This document shows, piece after piece, positions 32,564-41,625 of a stretch of DNA of 64,000 nt; positions within the stretch are counted from its first letter, which is position 1, and each line of letters starts with the position of its first letter. Origin of the DNA: Geomicrobium sediminis. GTDB taxonomy: Bacteria > Bacillota > Bacilli > Bacillales > Marinococcaceae. The position numbers and the translations under genes are program-made. The notes under the pieces were generated by a model. It was not told where the DNA came from. It saw only the letters and a list, made by a program, of their open reading frames with translations, and ran no database searches. Location of the stretch: contig NZ_JAFBEC010000009.1 of the NCBI RefSeq assembly GCF_016908595.1, forward strand, positions 109,203 to 173,202. Direction: 5' to 3'.

Positions 32564-33424
32564 ATGGATCAAAAGGATTGGTTTATGCTCAAGACCATCT
32601 TTGAAGAGAAGAATATGACGCGATCTGCAGAGAAACTATACGTATCCCAACCTTCTCTGAGCTATCGATTGAAAAACCTCGAGTCAGAATTTGGGGTCAC
32701 GTTGTTTTATAAAACGAAAAGTGGATTAGAGTTCACCACAGAGGGAGAGCATCTCGTATCATATGCCAAAGACATGTTGGAGGCATTGCAAAGAACGAAA
32801 GACGAATTGCAAGACTTACAAAGCAACGTCCAAGGGACTCTTCGAATTGGAGTCTCGAGTAACTTTGCTCAATATGTATTGCCTGAGATGTTGCACCGGT
32901 TTTCTGAGCTTTACCCTAATGTCCAGTTTCACGTGCAATCAGGACTAAGCAATGAAGTCTATGCCATGTTGCAACAGTCACAAGTTCATGTAGCGATTGT
33001 ACGTAATGACTATACATGGCACGGTGAGAAATATCTCCTGCGTGAAGAGCAGCTACAAGTCATTTCCAAAGAGAGAATTGATCTTAATTCACTTGATGAA
33101 CGAAGATTAATTAATTATGAAACGGATCGCTCATTAAAAGAAACCATTAATGAATGGTGGATCGACCAGTTTAAGAATCCTCCTACAGTTGAGATGGAAG
33201 TCGACCGACTTGAGACGTGTAAAGAAATGGTCAAAAAGAATTTCGGGTTTGCCATTGTGCCTGACATTTGTCTTCTTGAGTCAGATCAGTTGTATAAACA
33301 AGGCATCTATAGAAAGAACGGTGAACCCGTTACGAGAAATACGTATTTAATGTATCATCCTCAAACTCAAAATCTATCGATTGTACATCGCTTCATTGAG
33401 TACCTTAAAAACAATCAACTCTGA
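32564..33424 (+). CDS. LysR-family regulator of the tct/tcu locus
   Basis: A 286-residue LysR regulator with an N-terminal winged HTH (MTRSAEKLYVSQPSLSYRLKNLE in outline, residues 18-40) and an effector domain beginning about residue 90 (GTLRIGVSSNFA). The start at ATG 32564 is supported by GGAGGG; a longer frame from 32528 lacks a ribosome site. It is divergent from tctCBA and 106 bases upstream of the flavoprotein gene, the typical place for a regulator of both. In Salmonella the LysR protein TcuR controls tricarballylate use; the same role here is inference. Confidence 0.9.
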   Translation: MDQKDWFMLKTIFEEKNMTRSAEKLYVSQPSLSYRLKNLESEFGVTLFYKTKSGLEFTTEGEHLVSYAKDMLEALQRTKDELQDLQSNVQGTLRIGVSSNFAQYVLPEMLHRFSELYPNVQFHVQSGLSNEVYAMLQQSQVHVAIVRNDYTWHGEKYLLREEQLQVISKERIDLNSLDERRLINYETDRSLKETINEWWIDQFKNPPTVEMEVDRLETCKEMVKKNFGFAIVPDICLLESDQLYKQGIYRKNGEPVTRNTYLMYHPQTQNLSIVHRFIEYLKNNQL

Positions 33425-33530
33425 TAAAAATATTTTATGAGATACTCTAAAATATTAATATTTCATTTATTGTAAGTGCTTTCTTATACTAGAAGTAACA
33501 AAGAGGTACTGCTTATGAGGAGGACTTACA

Positions 33531-35033
33531 ATGGAAAGCTATTCTAAATCGTATGATGTGATTGTTGTTGGTGGAGGAAATGCAGCGTTTAGCGCAGCGA
33601 TCTCTGCACGTGAAAAGGGTATGGGCGTACTCGTCGTTGAAAAAGGTTCACAAGATAAGCGTGGAGGCAACTCATACTTTACGGATGGTGCGATTCGCAT
33701 GGCTTATGGTGATCTTGAAGGGCTTCGCTCTGTATATAGTGACTTAAAAGATGAGGATTACGACCGTGTTGATATGCCTGTTTACGGTGAGAAAGAATAT
33801 TACGATGATATTATGCGAGTGACAAATGGTAAAAGCGAACCCGCTTTAGCGAAAGTCTTAACGTCACAGTCGTATCCGACGATCAAGTGGATGCAATCAC
33901 ACGGAGTGGAATTTATCGTTAACGAAAATCAATACTTTGAAAAAGATAACAAAATGAGCTTCTGGGGCGGTCTGCCAGTTAAAACGTACCAAAAAGGCAT
34001 TGGTCTCATGACGGCTTGGTGGAAGCGTGCGGACGAATTAGGCGTTGATGTTCTGTATAACACGAAGGGGACGTCACTCGTAAAGTCTGACAACGCAATT
34101 ACTGGACTTGTTGTTGAGCAAGACGGTAAGGAAATGCAAATCGACACAAAAAGCGTGATCCTTGCATGTGGTGGCTTTGAAGCAAGTGAACAAAAACGAA
34201 TGAAATACATCGGTGATGAATGGAAAAATGCGGTCGTACGTGGAACCGAGCATAATACGGGTGATGGACTTGATATGGCGATTGAAGCAGGGGCTACGCC
34301 AATTGGAGATTGGTCAGCGTGTCATGCGCATACGACAGATTACAATGCACCACGAGTTGGTGACTTTGAGAAGCCAGGAGATATTTATAAGAAGTCATCG
34401 TATCCACTTGGTTTGATCGTGAACAATGAAGGCGTCCGATTCGTTGATGAAGGTGCAGATTTTAGAAACTATACGTATGCTAAATATGGGAAAGAAACAT
34501 TAAAGCAACCTGAACAAAAGGCATTCCAACTTTACGATCAAAAAGTACGTCCTCTTCTTCGAGTAGAGTACGAATTGGAAGAAGCGTCCGTTGTGAAAGC
34601 TGATTCTTTAGAAGAGCTTGCAGAGAAAATGAACGTACCGAAAGAGAAGTTCTTGGAAACAATTCACACTTACAATGCGTCTGTTCAAGAAGGTGACTAC
34701 GATCCAAGTGTAAAGGATGGCAAGTCTACAAAAGGGTTAACTCCAGCTAAATCAAACTGGGCGCTTACATTTGATGAGGCACCGTTTTATGCTTACCCAG
34801 TAACGTGTGGAATTACGTTTACGTTCGGTGGTATTAAAGTGAATGACCAAGCAGAAGTACTCGATTCAGAAGAGCAACCTATTGGTGGTCTCTATGCAGC
34901 AGGTGAGATGGTAGGCGGTTTGTTCTATGAGAATTACCCAGGCGGTTCTGGACTAATGTCAGGGGCAGTATTTGGGAAGTTAAGTGGAGAAACCGCAGCT
35001 ACCTACGTTGAGAGTGTGACTACGAAGGCATAA
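33531..35033 (+). CDS. tcuA: FAD-dependent tricarballylate dehydrogenase-like flavoprotein (TcuA)
   Basis: A 500-residue FAD enzyme of the fumarate reductase/succinate dehydrogenase flavoprotein family, closest in features to TcuA, which oxidises tricarballylate to cis-aconitate. The dinucleotide motif VVGGGNAAFSAAISARE is at residues 11-27, VEKGSQDKRGGNSYFTDG follows, and the C-terminal IGGLYAAGEMVGGLFYENYP and GGSGLMSGAVFGK close the FAD site. AGGAGG precedes the ATG. It is downstream of the LysR gene and across from tctCBA. No TcuB (Fe-S/haem electron-transfer protein) is seen, so the electron acceptor is unknown. Other members of this family act on 3-ketosteroids or fumarate. Confidence 0.85.
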   Translation: MESYSKSYDVIVVGGGNAAFSAAISAREKGMGVLVVEKGSQDKRGGNSYFTDGAIRMAYGDLEGLRSVYSDLKDEDYDRVDMPVYGEKEYYDDIMRVTNGKSEPALAKVLTSQSYPTIKWMQSHGVEFIVNENQYFEKDNKMSFWGGLPVKTYQKGIGLMTAWWKRADELGVDVLYNTKGTSLVKSDNAITGLVVEQDGKEMQIDTKSVILACGGFEASEQKRMKYIGDEWKNAVVRGTEHNTGDGLDMAIEAGATPIGDWSACHAHTTDYNAPRVGDFEKPGDIYKKSSYPLGLIVNNEGVRFVDEGADFRNYTYAKYGKETLKQPEQKAFQLYDQKVRPLLRVEYELEEASVVKADSLEELAEKMNVPKEKFLETIHTYNASVQEGDYDPSVKDGKSTKGLTPAKSNWALTFDEAPFYAYPVTCGITFTFGGIKVNDQAEVLDSEEQPIGGLYAAGEMVGGLFYENYPGGSGLMSGAVFGKLSGETAATYVESVTTKA

Positions 35034-35060
35034 GCAACATCATCGCCTGCAGATTGTCGA

Positions 35061-35096
35061 GAAAGCCCTGTTTCTAAGACCAGGGCTTTCTTCCTT
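35061..35096 (+). terminator. Terminator after tcuA
   Basis: GAAAGCCCTG (35061-35070) pairs perfectly with CAGGGCTTTC (35081-35090) and is followed by TTCCTT. Confidence 0.8.
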
Positions 35097-35147
35097 ACAG
35101 TCCAGTGGATATGTAGGTATTATAATCATTTTAGTTTCTAGATCGCT

Positions 35148-35178
35148 AACTACGATGAACTTCATCGTAGTTTTTTTG
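35148..35178 (+). terminator. Second terminator downstream of tcuA
   Basis: AACTACGATGAA and TTCATCGTAGTT form a near-perfect stem with a tiny loop, followed by seven Ts. It lies about 60 bases after the first terminator. Confidence 0.7.
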
Positions 35179-35185
35179 TTATCGC

Positions 35186-35214
35186 TTCACCTTTTTCAAT
35201 AAATCGGGTATAAT
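35186..35214 (+). promoter_or_regulatory. SigA-type promoter for the acetyltransferase-esterase pair
   Basis: TTCACC (35186-35191), a 17-base spacer and TATAAT (35209-35214) lie 56 bases upstream of the acetyltransferase gene. Confidence 0.6.
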
Positions 35215-35269
35215 ATAGATTAATCACATTAATTTACTTGGGATTATATCGAAAGTAGGTGGAGCAGTC

Positions 35270-35734
35270 ATGGGAAAGATTGTTGAGGCAACAGTTAATG
35301 ATACTTGTCACATATTGAATTTACAAAAGTTAGCGTATGTTTCTGAAGCGGAGATCTACAATGACTACACCATTATGCCACTAAAAGAAGATCTTGAGAC
35401 AGCTAAGAAATCGTTTGAGAAGAATATAGTATTGAAGTACGTGGAAGACGACGTAATCATCGGCTCTGTTCGTGCGTTTCAAGAGGATGGTGTCTGTTAC
35501 ATTAACAAATTAATGGTTCATCCTGCTTGTCGGAATCGAGGAATTGGTCAAGCGTTAATGGAAGAAATTGAAGTTAAGTTTGATCCAGTCGTGTACAGGT
35601 TGTTTACCGGTGCAAAGTCTGAAAAGAACATTTTCTTATATGAAAAGCTCGGATATAGCGTTTATCGTACGGGTAAATTTGATTTCGAGGATACAGAGTT
35701 TGTATTTATGGAGAAGGAACAAAGGCCAGTATGA
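35270..35734 (+). CDS. GNAT-family N-acetyltransferase
   Basis: A 154-residue GNAT acetyltransferase. The acetyl-CoA-binding motif A appears as MVHPACRNRGIGQALMEE (R-x2-G-x-G/A), preceded by the beta-strand CYINKL, and the C-terminal FLYEKLGYSVYRTG is motif B. GGTGGAG precedes the ATG. Its end overlaps the esterase gene by four bases (ATGA), so the pair is coupled. The acceptor is unknown. Confidence 0.87.
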   Translation: MGKIVEATVNDTCHILNLQKLAYVSEAEIYNDYTIMPLKEDLETAKKSFEKNIVLKYVEDDVIIGSVRAFQEDGVCYINKLMVHPACRNRGIGQALMEEIEVKFDPVVYRLFTGAKSEKNIFLYEKLGYSVYRTGKFDFEDTEFVFMEKEQRPV

Positions 35735-36657
35735 GTTTACATCCAGCGATTAGAGATATTATTGAACGTAGTCAGCATGAACAATTGCCATCCTCTTTGG
35801 AAGAAATTGAGCAGCTAAGAAGTGAATACGTAAAAGCGCGACATGCAAGTAGCATGCCCGAAGCGATCGTTGCCTCGTCTGAGGATTTATCGGCAATAGA
35901 TGGTGAACGCTCTGTTCCAATTCGTTTGTATACGCCTAAAGGTACGGCGCCGTTTCCTGTGATCGTTTATTACCACGGGGGCGGCTTTGTCGTTGGGGAC
36001 CTTGAAACGATCGATGGATTTTGTCGTTATCTCTGTTACAAAAGTGAAGCGATTGTCGTATCAGTTGATTATCGACTTGCTCCAGAGCATCCGTTCCCAG
36101 CTGCGTTTGAAGACGCGTATGTGGCAGCGAAATGGGCAGCAACAAATGCTCAGCAATACGGAGGGGAGCCAAAGCGATTAACGCTTTCAGGTGATAGCGC
36201 TGGTGGGAATTTGGCAGTCAGTGTGATGTTGAACAATCAACTTCATAACGATTTTGTAGTAGATGCACAGTTGTTGTATTACCCGTGGCTCCTTCTTAAT
36301 GATCAGTCTGACGCTCATCTCGTTCATGGAGAAGGATTAAATCTAACGACCGCTCAACTTCGTTGGTACGAGTCATGTTATGCGCCTAGCCAGTGTTGGA
36401 AAGCGAATCCGCTATTAGGTTCTGCATCCGGTGCACCACCATCAGTCATTATCACCGCAGAGCACGACCCACTGCGTGATGATGGACTACGCTATGCAGA
36501 ACACTTACAAGTAGCAGGCACAAAAACGGTCGTTCATAATTATTCAGGGCTTGTGCATAGTTTTATTCATATGATGAACGAAGTAGATGAGGCTAGAGAA
36601 GCGGTCGATACGAGCATTACGGAATGGAAGCACCAACGATTAAAGTCATACCAATAA
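35731..36657 (+). CDS. Alpha/beta hydrolase, hormone-sensitive lipase-like esterase
   Basis: A 308-residue esterase of the HSL (family IV) group. The oxyanion-hole motif YYHGGGFVVGD is present, the nucleophile is in LSGDSAGGN, and the triad acid and base are in TAEHDPLRDDG and SGLVHSF. DYRLAPEHPFPA is the typical conserved stretch. It probably hydrolyses short-chain esters in the cytoplasm. It is translationally coupled to the acetyltransferase gene by an ATGA overlap and followed by a terminator. Confidence 0.92.
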   Translation: MSLHPAIRDIIERSQHEQLPSSLEEIEQLRSEYVKARHASSMPEAIVASSEDLSAIDGERSVPIRLYTPKGTAPFPVIVYYHGGGFVVGDLETIDGFCRYLCYKSEAIVVSVDYRLAPEHPFPAAFEDAYVAAKWAATNAQQYGGEPKRLTLSGDSAGGNLAVSVMLNNQLHNDFVVDAQLLYYPWLLLNDQSDAHLVHGEGLNLTTAQLRWYESCYAPSQCWKANPLLGSASGAPPSVIITAEHDPLRDDGLRYAEHLQVAGTKTVVHNYSGLVHSFIHMMNEVDEAREAVDTSITEWKHQRLKSYQ

Positions 36658-36690
36658 ACGGCATCGCTCATCATGAGTGATGCCGTTTTA
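36658..36690 (+). terminator. Terminator after the esterase gene
   Basis: ACGGCATC (36658-36665) pairs with GATGCCGT (36679-36686), extended by CTCAT/ATGAG inside, and is followed by TTTTAG. Confidence 0.75.
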
Positions 36691-36722
36691 GTATTCTGAG
36701 GGGTGCCTTCACTGCAACAACG

Positions 36723-36751
36723 AAAAAAAGCTCCCACAAACTTGTGGGAGC
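36723..36751 (-). terminator. Terminator of the TPP enzyme-peptidase-binding protein operon
   Basis: GCTCCCACAA (36730-36739) and TTGTGGGAGC (36742-36751) form a hairpin that on the leftward strand runs into TTTTTTTC. Confidence 0.85.
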
Positions 36752-36758
36752 AGTAGCA

Positions 36759-38330
36759 TTAATCGTTTTTGGAAACACCCCAGAACACAAACCCGTCTTG
36801 ATAACGGAAGTTGTCAATATACTCCTGGGTCGTTGCCACCCGTTTGAAATCTCCAATACGTACGACAGGGATATACTCCCAGTACCACTCAAGAACTTCA
36901 TCGTATTTGTCTTGTGCTTCTTCAAGTGTGGCAGAAGCACGGAAGTCATCGACAACCGACGGCACTTCACTCCAACCTGGATAATCCGGGTTCATGAAAA
37001 CATTTGAGCCTGGCTCTGCTGCCGATACGTTCGCTAATACAAAGATGTCATAAGCATTTTCATCTTGGTTCATTTCAAGTAATGTTGGCCAGTCGTACAC
37101 TTCGATTTTTACATTGAGACCCATTTGTTCCATCTGTTGTTGAAGAACGACTGAACCGTTGTACTGATCCTCGTAATCACGGGTCGTGATAATCGTAATT
37201 TCTTCCCCGTCATAACCGATGTCACTTAAATAATCATCCATATTACTCGAGTCGTTCGTGTTGTAGATGTCTTGACCGACATCGCTTGGCCATTGTTCGA
37301 GTTGATGGTACATCATAATATTGTGGTTGAGAACGTAATAGTCATCACTTGCATAAGCACCTGTTAAAATGGCTTCACTATCAATGGACGTTGCTAAAGC
37401 TTGTCTTGCATCTTGTTCTGTAAAGAATCCTTCTCGTTTATTGAAGTGAATTGTCAAATAGGCGCCTGGATACGTATGGTTTGTTAAATTTGGATCACTT
37501 TCAAGCTGATCAGCGTTATCAAATGGCACTGCATGAGCGACGTCAAACTGTCTGGACTGCATGCCTGAAACACGGGTAGAAGAATCCAAAATGAATTCAA
37601 AAAGCAATTCATCAACAAGAGCTTCTCTCGCACCTGCAAGACCATCAGCTGGTTCATCGCGGATAGCGTAGTCTTCAAACTTTACGAGTTTAATATGTTG
37701 GTCTTGAATCCATTCATCGAATTTGAATGGACCAGTTCCAATGTACTCTTTAACGCCAGTGCCATCAGCTTCTTCAGCAATCTCAGCAGGCATAATGGCT
37801 GGGAAACCTACGCTGTTAAAAGCAAGGATAGGCAGGGCAGTTGCCATCGGCTCACCTAAATCTAATACGACCGTCTTGTCATCAAGTTGTTCAATGGTTG
37901 CCTCATCGGGAAGCTTGTTGCCGTTACCTGGGGAGTCTAGCCACTTATCCATCGAAGCAACTACATCTTCAGCGGTCATCGTTTCGCCGTTATGAAAGAG
38001 AACATCTTCTCGCAAAACGAACTCAATGGCAGTACCGTCTTCGCTTAATTCATAGGATTCCGCCAGCATCGGTTCGATGTTGTACGAGGAATCGACCGTT
38101 ACGAGACTTTCATAGACGTGCCGCATCATATCCGACGTTGCAATTGCCGATGATTCATGTACGTCAAGAATCGGAGGTTGTGCGGAGTAAGCAACTTTCA
38201 ACTCTCCTCCAGTCGTTGCTCCTTCTGTTGGTTCAGCAGAGCTTTCTGTATCTCCTGAGTCATTACCACATGCGGATAGAAGAACAGTGCCAATCATGGT
38301 AACCAAAGCAAACCTAGGAAACTTTTTCAT
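36759..38330 (-). CDS. ABC transporter substrate-binding lipoprotein, family 5 (oligopeptide/dipeptide type)
   Basis: Extracytoplasmic binding protein of 523 residues (SBP_bac_5), with signal peptide and lipobox LLSAC. Family features are ILDVHESSAIATSDMMRHVYESL, seen here as the usual N-terminal lobe region, and VLREDVLFHNGETMTAEDVV. Members bind peptides, opines or other small ligands. Start ATG 38330 is preferred over the ATG at 38339, which lies on its own ribosome site. The gene is last in a three-gene operon (8-17 bases after the M20 gene). No permease or ATPase genes are adjacent, so it must dock onto a transporter encoded elsewhere. Confidence 0.9.
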   Translation of the reverse strand: MKKFPRFALVTMIGTVLLSACGNDSGDTESSAEPTEGATTGGELKVAYSAQPPILDVHESSAIATSDMMRHVYESLVTVDSSYNIEPMLAESYELSEDGTAIEFVLREDVLFHNGETMTAEDVVASMDKWLDSPGNGNKLPDEATIEQLDDKTVVLDLGEPMATALPILAFNSVGFPAIMPAEIAEEADGTGVKEYIGTGPFKFDEWIQDQHIKLVKFEDYAIRDEPADGLAGAREALVDELLFEFILDSSTRVSGMQSRQFDVAHAVPFDNADQLESDPNLTNHTYPGAYLTIHFNKREGFFTEQDARQALATSIDSEAILTGAYASDDYYVLNHNIMMYHQLEQWPSDVGQDIYNTNDSSNMDDYLSDIGYDGEEITIITTRDYEDQYNGSVVLQQQMEQMGLNVKIEVYDWPTLLEMNQDENAYDIFVLANVSAAEPGSNVFMNPDYPGWSEVPSVVDDFRASATLEEAQDKYDEVLEWYWEYIPVVRIGDFKRVATTQEYIDNFRYQDGFVFWGVSKND

Positions 38331-38347
38331 GTTTGTCATCCCTACCT

Positions 38348-39646
38348 TTAGTTAGAGTCGTGTTTGCGATCTTTCGCTGTCCATTCAAGGATATGGTTAG
38401 CAAGTACATTCGCCGTTTTAAGGACACTATCAATTTCAACGTATTCATCAGGAGAGTGAGCGCCTGAACCGACGGGTCCAAAACCGATGCCTGGTCGATT
38501 GTAGTATTGTGTGAAGCGTGCATCATTCCCGCCTGTTCTGCCGATGATTTGTACGTCATTCGTATCGAGCACGTCTTTCGCTGTTTGAAGAAACTCTTGT
38601 ACATAGTCATCATCAGGATCTTGATACCATGCTTCTGTTGTCCAGCCGTACCACTCAATTTGTGGGGGGTGTTTTCTTAACCACCCATCATCTTCGACAG
38701 CGTTTAAGATTGTCTTCTCCACTAAGTCACGAATTTGTTCCCGTGTTTCACCAGGGATAAAACCGATGCGACATTCAATGGTTGCTTTCCCTGCAACATT
38801 GGACGCCCAGTCACCAGCTTGGAACGTTCCGATATTTAAGTTGACGGATTGCTTATCAGAACCACGTTGATAAAGTTCAAATTGAACTTCTTCAGCGCGA
38901 GTTTCTTCAAGCTGTTGAAGCGCATGATAAATCGGATACATTTTACTGATCGCATTGACGCCATCTTGGGTTCGGCTTGCATGGGCGGTTTTACCGTACA
39001 CACTTACGCGAAAGTACATTACGCCAGTATGAGAAACGGTGACGTTTAAGCTGTGAGGTTCTGTCGTAATAAATCCGTCAGTGACGTACCCTTCGTCAAG
39101 ACAAGTGAGCGCACCACCTGCACCGCCGGACTCTTCTTCAATCGTGCTGTGCAATTGAACGGTTCCAGCGGGCTTTAAGCCAAGATCAAGTAATGCCTTT
39201 AGTGCAAACCAGTTCGCAAGGAGACCGGATTTCATATCCATAGAACCGCGACCGTATAAACGATTTCCTTCAATAATTGCGGCGTACGGATCTTTCGTCC
39301 AGAATTCGATCGGCTCTGCGGATACGACATCAACGTGACCTTCGAGTGTGAGTGATCGTTTATCGGAGTCACCATGGTAGATGCCGATTACATTGTAACG
39401 GTTATCAAAAGAAAGGCCCGAACTGGAGAAGCCTTCATGATCTTGAATCTTTTCATAGTCTGGCTGAACGGTGACGGTCTCTAGACCAAGATCTTCATAT
39501 TTTTGTTTCATAAAATGAATCATCTCTTGTTCAGTACCAACTACGCTTTTCATGCGTACGGCTTCTTGGATGGCTTCAACTAACTCTGTCTGGTTTTCGT
39601 TAATATAGTGATCAATTCTTTCCTTTGCAGAAAGCTGGACTTTCAT
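38348..39646 (-). CDS. M20-family deacylase/peptidase (ArgE/DapE-like)
   Basis: A 432-residue metallohydrolase of the ArgE/DapE/CPG2 group. The zinc ligands and catalytic residues are in LEGHVDVVSAEP (His, Asp), YGRGSMDMKSG (bridging Asp), and IEEESGGAGG (catalytic Glu-Glu); GKTAHASRTQDGVNAI is the dimerisation-domain motif. GAGGAGGAG precedes the ATG. It lies 32 bases after the TPP enzyme gene and just before the binding-protein gene, so the ligand taken up may be an N-acylated amino acid or peptide that this enzyme cleaves. That is inference. Confidence 0.88.
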   Translation of the reverse strand: MKVQLSAKERIDHYINENQTELVEAIQEAVRMKSVVGTEQEMIHFMKQKYEDLGLETVTVQPDYEKIQDHEGFSSSGLSFDNRYNVIGIYHGDSDKRSLTLEGHVDVVSAEPIEFWTKDPYAAIIEGNRLYGRGSMDMKSGLLANWFALKALLDLGLKPAGTVQLHSTIEEESGGAGGALTCLDEGYVTDGFITTEPHSLNVTVSHTGVMYFRVSVYGKTAHASRTQDGVNAISKMYPIYHALQQLEETRAEEVQFELYQRGSDKQSVNLNIGTFQAGDWASNVAGKATIECRIGFIPGETREQIRDLVEKTILNAVEDDGWLRKHPPQIEWYGWTTEAWYQDPDDDYVQEFLQTAKDVLDTNDVQIIGRTGGNDARFTQYYNRPGIGFGPVGSGAHSPDEYVEIDSVLKTANVLANHILEWTAKDRKHDSN

Positions 39647-39678
39647 AGATTCTCCTCCTCGTCTCTCACTAGATTTTG

Positions 39679-41361
39679 CTATTTAGGTTCGAACTCTTTT
39701 GCTACAGCAGGGGATATACCACCAGCTTTTGCAGGTGGGCCAATGCTGATCATATCGACGACAACCATTGTAGGACCTGGTTCTTGAACAGCGTTTTCTA
39801 GTGCTTCTCCAAAATCATCGGTCGTTTTTACGCGAGTTGCCTGAAAGCCGATAGATTGGGCAAGTTGAATGAAGTCTGGTGTGTGCAAATCAACAGCAAC
39901 ACGGCGTCCGTATGTTGCATCTTGGATGTTACGCAATACACCATAGCCGTGATCATCAAAGAGAACGACGACTAATGGGAGCTTTTCTTCAACAGCGGTT
40001 GCCATCTCACCTAAATTCACCATGAAACCGCCGTCTCCAGCGAATACGAGGCATCTTTGGTTTGGTTGTCCAATTTGTGCGCCAATCGCTGTAGGTAAGC
40101 TCTGCCCGATTCCTCCTCCTGTTGCGTGGATGGACGTTCTAGGCTCATAAATCGGGATAAGTCGGTGTCCCCATTGATAAGCTGGAAGTGTAATGTCACG
40201 AACGAAGATGGTGTCCTTTGGCATGACACGGCGCATATGATCGGCAATTTCTCCATATGGACTCATCGCTTCGCGTAGCTCACGGTCTACTTGAACTTTG
40301 ACTGCTGTTACTTCAGCTAAGAAGCTTGATTTATCGGTGAATGATTCTCCTTCAAATTGCTTTGTAAGGGCATCGAGTATGTCATAAGCGTCACCGATGA
40401 GTGCATGTTGGCAATCATAGTTTCGGTTAATCGATAGGGCGTCGGCATTAATCGTAATGTGCTCATCTGGAATTGGGACAGAATAGTTTCCCGTTTCGTT
40501 CCAGCGAAAGCGTACGCCAATACTGATCAGTAGATCGGCTGACTTCAAAAGGTCGATCGTCGGTTTGGTTGCCGCATAATTTCCGATGCATTGTGGATGG
40601 TCTTCTGGTATGGCACCTTTTCCAGACTCGCTCGTAATAACAGCTGCGCCAATTTGCTCTGCGAACTGTGCAAGTAATTGATGTGCAGAAGCTTTCACGA
40701 CACCTCCACCGACCCAAAGCACAGGTCGCTTTGCTGATTGAATTTTCGAAAGAACTTCTGAATCGAGCGTAAATGTTCCCCGATTTAGTTGTGGTTCTTG
40801 TTGAATGATGGAACGATTGACGAGCTTTGATTGCATATCAATCGGAATTTGAATTGTAATCGGTCCTGTAGGCTGTGCTTTCGTCTGTTTGATTGCTTCA
40901 CGTACGACTGTCTGGATGTTCGTCGGGTCAGTCACTGCAATGGCCGTTTTACATGCACCGTCCATCATTTTTAATTGATCTTTGCATTCATGAATGTACC
41001 GTTTAGACGTTCCGACAAATGCACTCGCCACGTCTCCTGTAAGGTGTAAAAGTGGTGTGCCTGCATTCCAGGCTTCTGTCAACGCACCAGCCGCGTTGCC
41101 AGCACCGGCTCCTGTACTCGTAAGAACGACACCGAGCTTTCCGGTAGAGCGAGCATATCCGTCAGCCATATTTACGGCACCGCTTTCGCCACGAGCGTTG
41201 ACGATTTTAATCTTATTGCTTCGAAGGAGCGCATCGTACATCGGCATGTTATGAATACTGACAATTCCGAAAACGCACTCGACACCTTCTCGTAGTAACT
41301 CTTCAACGATTAAATCTGCGGCTTTTTCTTCGGTACTAATCTTCACTTCTGAGGAACTCAT
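39679..41361 (-). CDS. Thiamine-pyrophosphate-dependent enzyme (acetolactate synthase/benzoylformate decarboxylase family)
   Basis: A 560-residue TPP enzyme of the AHAS/POX/decarboxylase group with three domains: N-terminal PYR domain with the catalytic Glu in NARGESGAVNMADGYAR (about residue 59), a central Rossmann-like domain, and the C-terminal PP domain with the cofactor motif GDGGFMVNLGEMATA. The second half of that motif reads LFDDHGYGVLRN, with Asp where many family members have Asn-Asn. Separate acetolactate synthase regulatory subunit genes are absent. AGGAGG precedes the ATG. It heads an operon with an M20 deacylase and a binding protein, suggesting catabolism of a 2-keto acid derived from an imported amino-acid derivative. 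Confidence 0.87.
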   Translation of the reverse strand: MSSSEVKISTEEKAADLIVEELLREGVECVFGIVSIHNMPMYDALLRSNKIKIVNARGESGAVNMADGYARSTGKLGVVLTSTGAGAGNAAGALTEAWNAGTPLLHLTGDVASAFVGTSKRYIHECKDQLKMMDGACKTAIAVTDPTNIQTVVREAIKQTKAQPTGPITIQIPIDMQSKLVNRSIIQQEPQLNRGTFTLDSEVLSKIQSAKRPVLWVGGGVVKASAHQLLAQFAEQIGAAVITSESGKGAIPEDHPQCIGNYAATKPTIDLLKSADLLISIGVRFRWNETGNYSVPIPDEHITINADALSINRNYDCQHALIGDAYDILDALTKQFEGESFTDKSSFLAEVTAVKVQVDRELREAMSPYGEIADHMRRVMPKDTIFVRDITLPAYQWGHRLIPIYEPRTSIHATGGGIGQSLPTAIGAQIGQPNQRCLVFAGDGGFMVNLGEMATAVEEKLPLVVVLFDDHGYGVLRNIQDATYGRRVAVDLHTPDFIQLAQSIGFQATRVKTTDDFGEALENAVQEPGPTMVVVDMISIGPPAKAGGISPAVAKEFEPK

Positions 41362-41588
41362 ACTATACCTCCTAAATAATAATACGTTACCGTTAGTATT
41401 TGTCTTGCGAATGAAATCTCCTTCTAAATAATAAAAAAATTTACGATATAAATTGTGAAGAAGTTAGATAACCTGACAAGGAAAAGGAAGAAAAGCCTTT
41501 ATAAATAAAGCATTTCGCACATTATTCAATGCGTTCATTTTTCGTCAAAAAAGTTGGGGGAAATAAAGATACTATTATTATAATCATG

Positions 41589-41618
41589 AAAAAAGCCCAC
41601 GATTACGAAATCGTGAGC
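41589..41618 (-). terminator. Terminator after the nucleoside hydrolase gene
   Basis: GCCCACGATT (41595-41604) pairs with AATCGTGAGC (41609-41618) with one mismatch; leftward it runs into TTTTTTC. Confidence 0.8.
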
Positions 41619-41625
41619 GTAAGAT

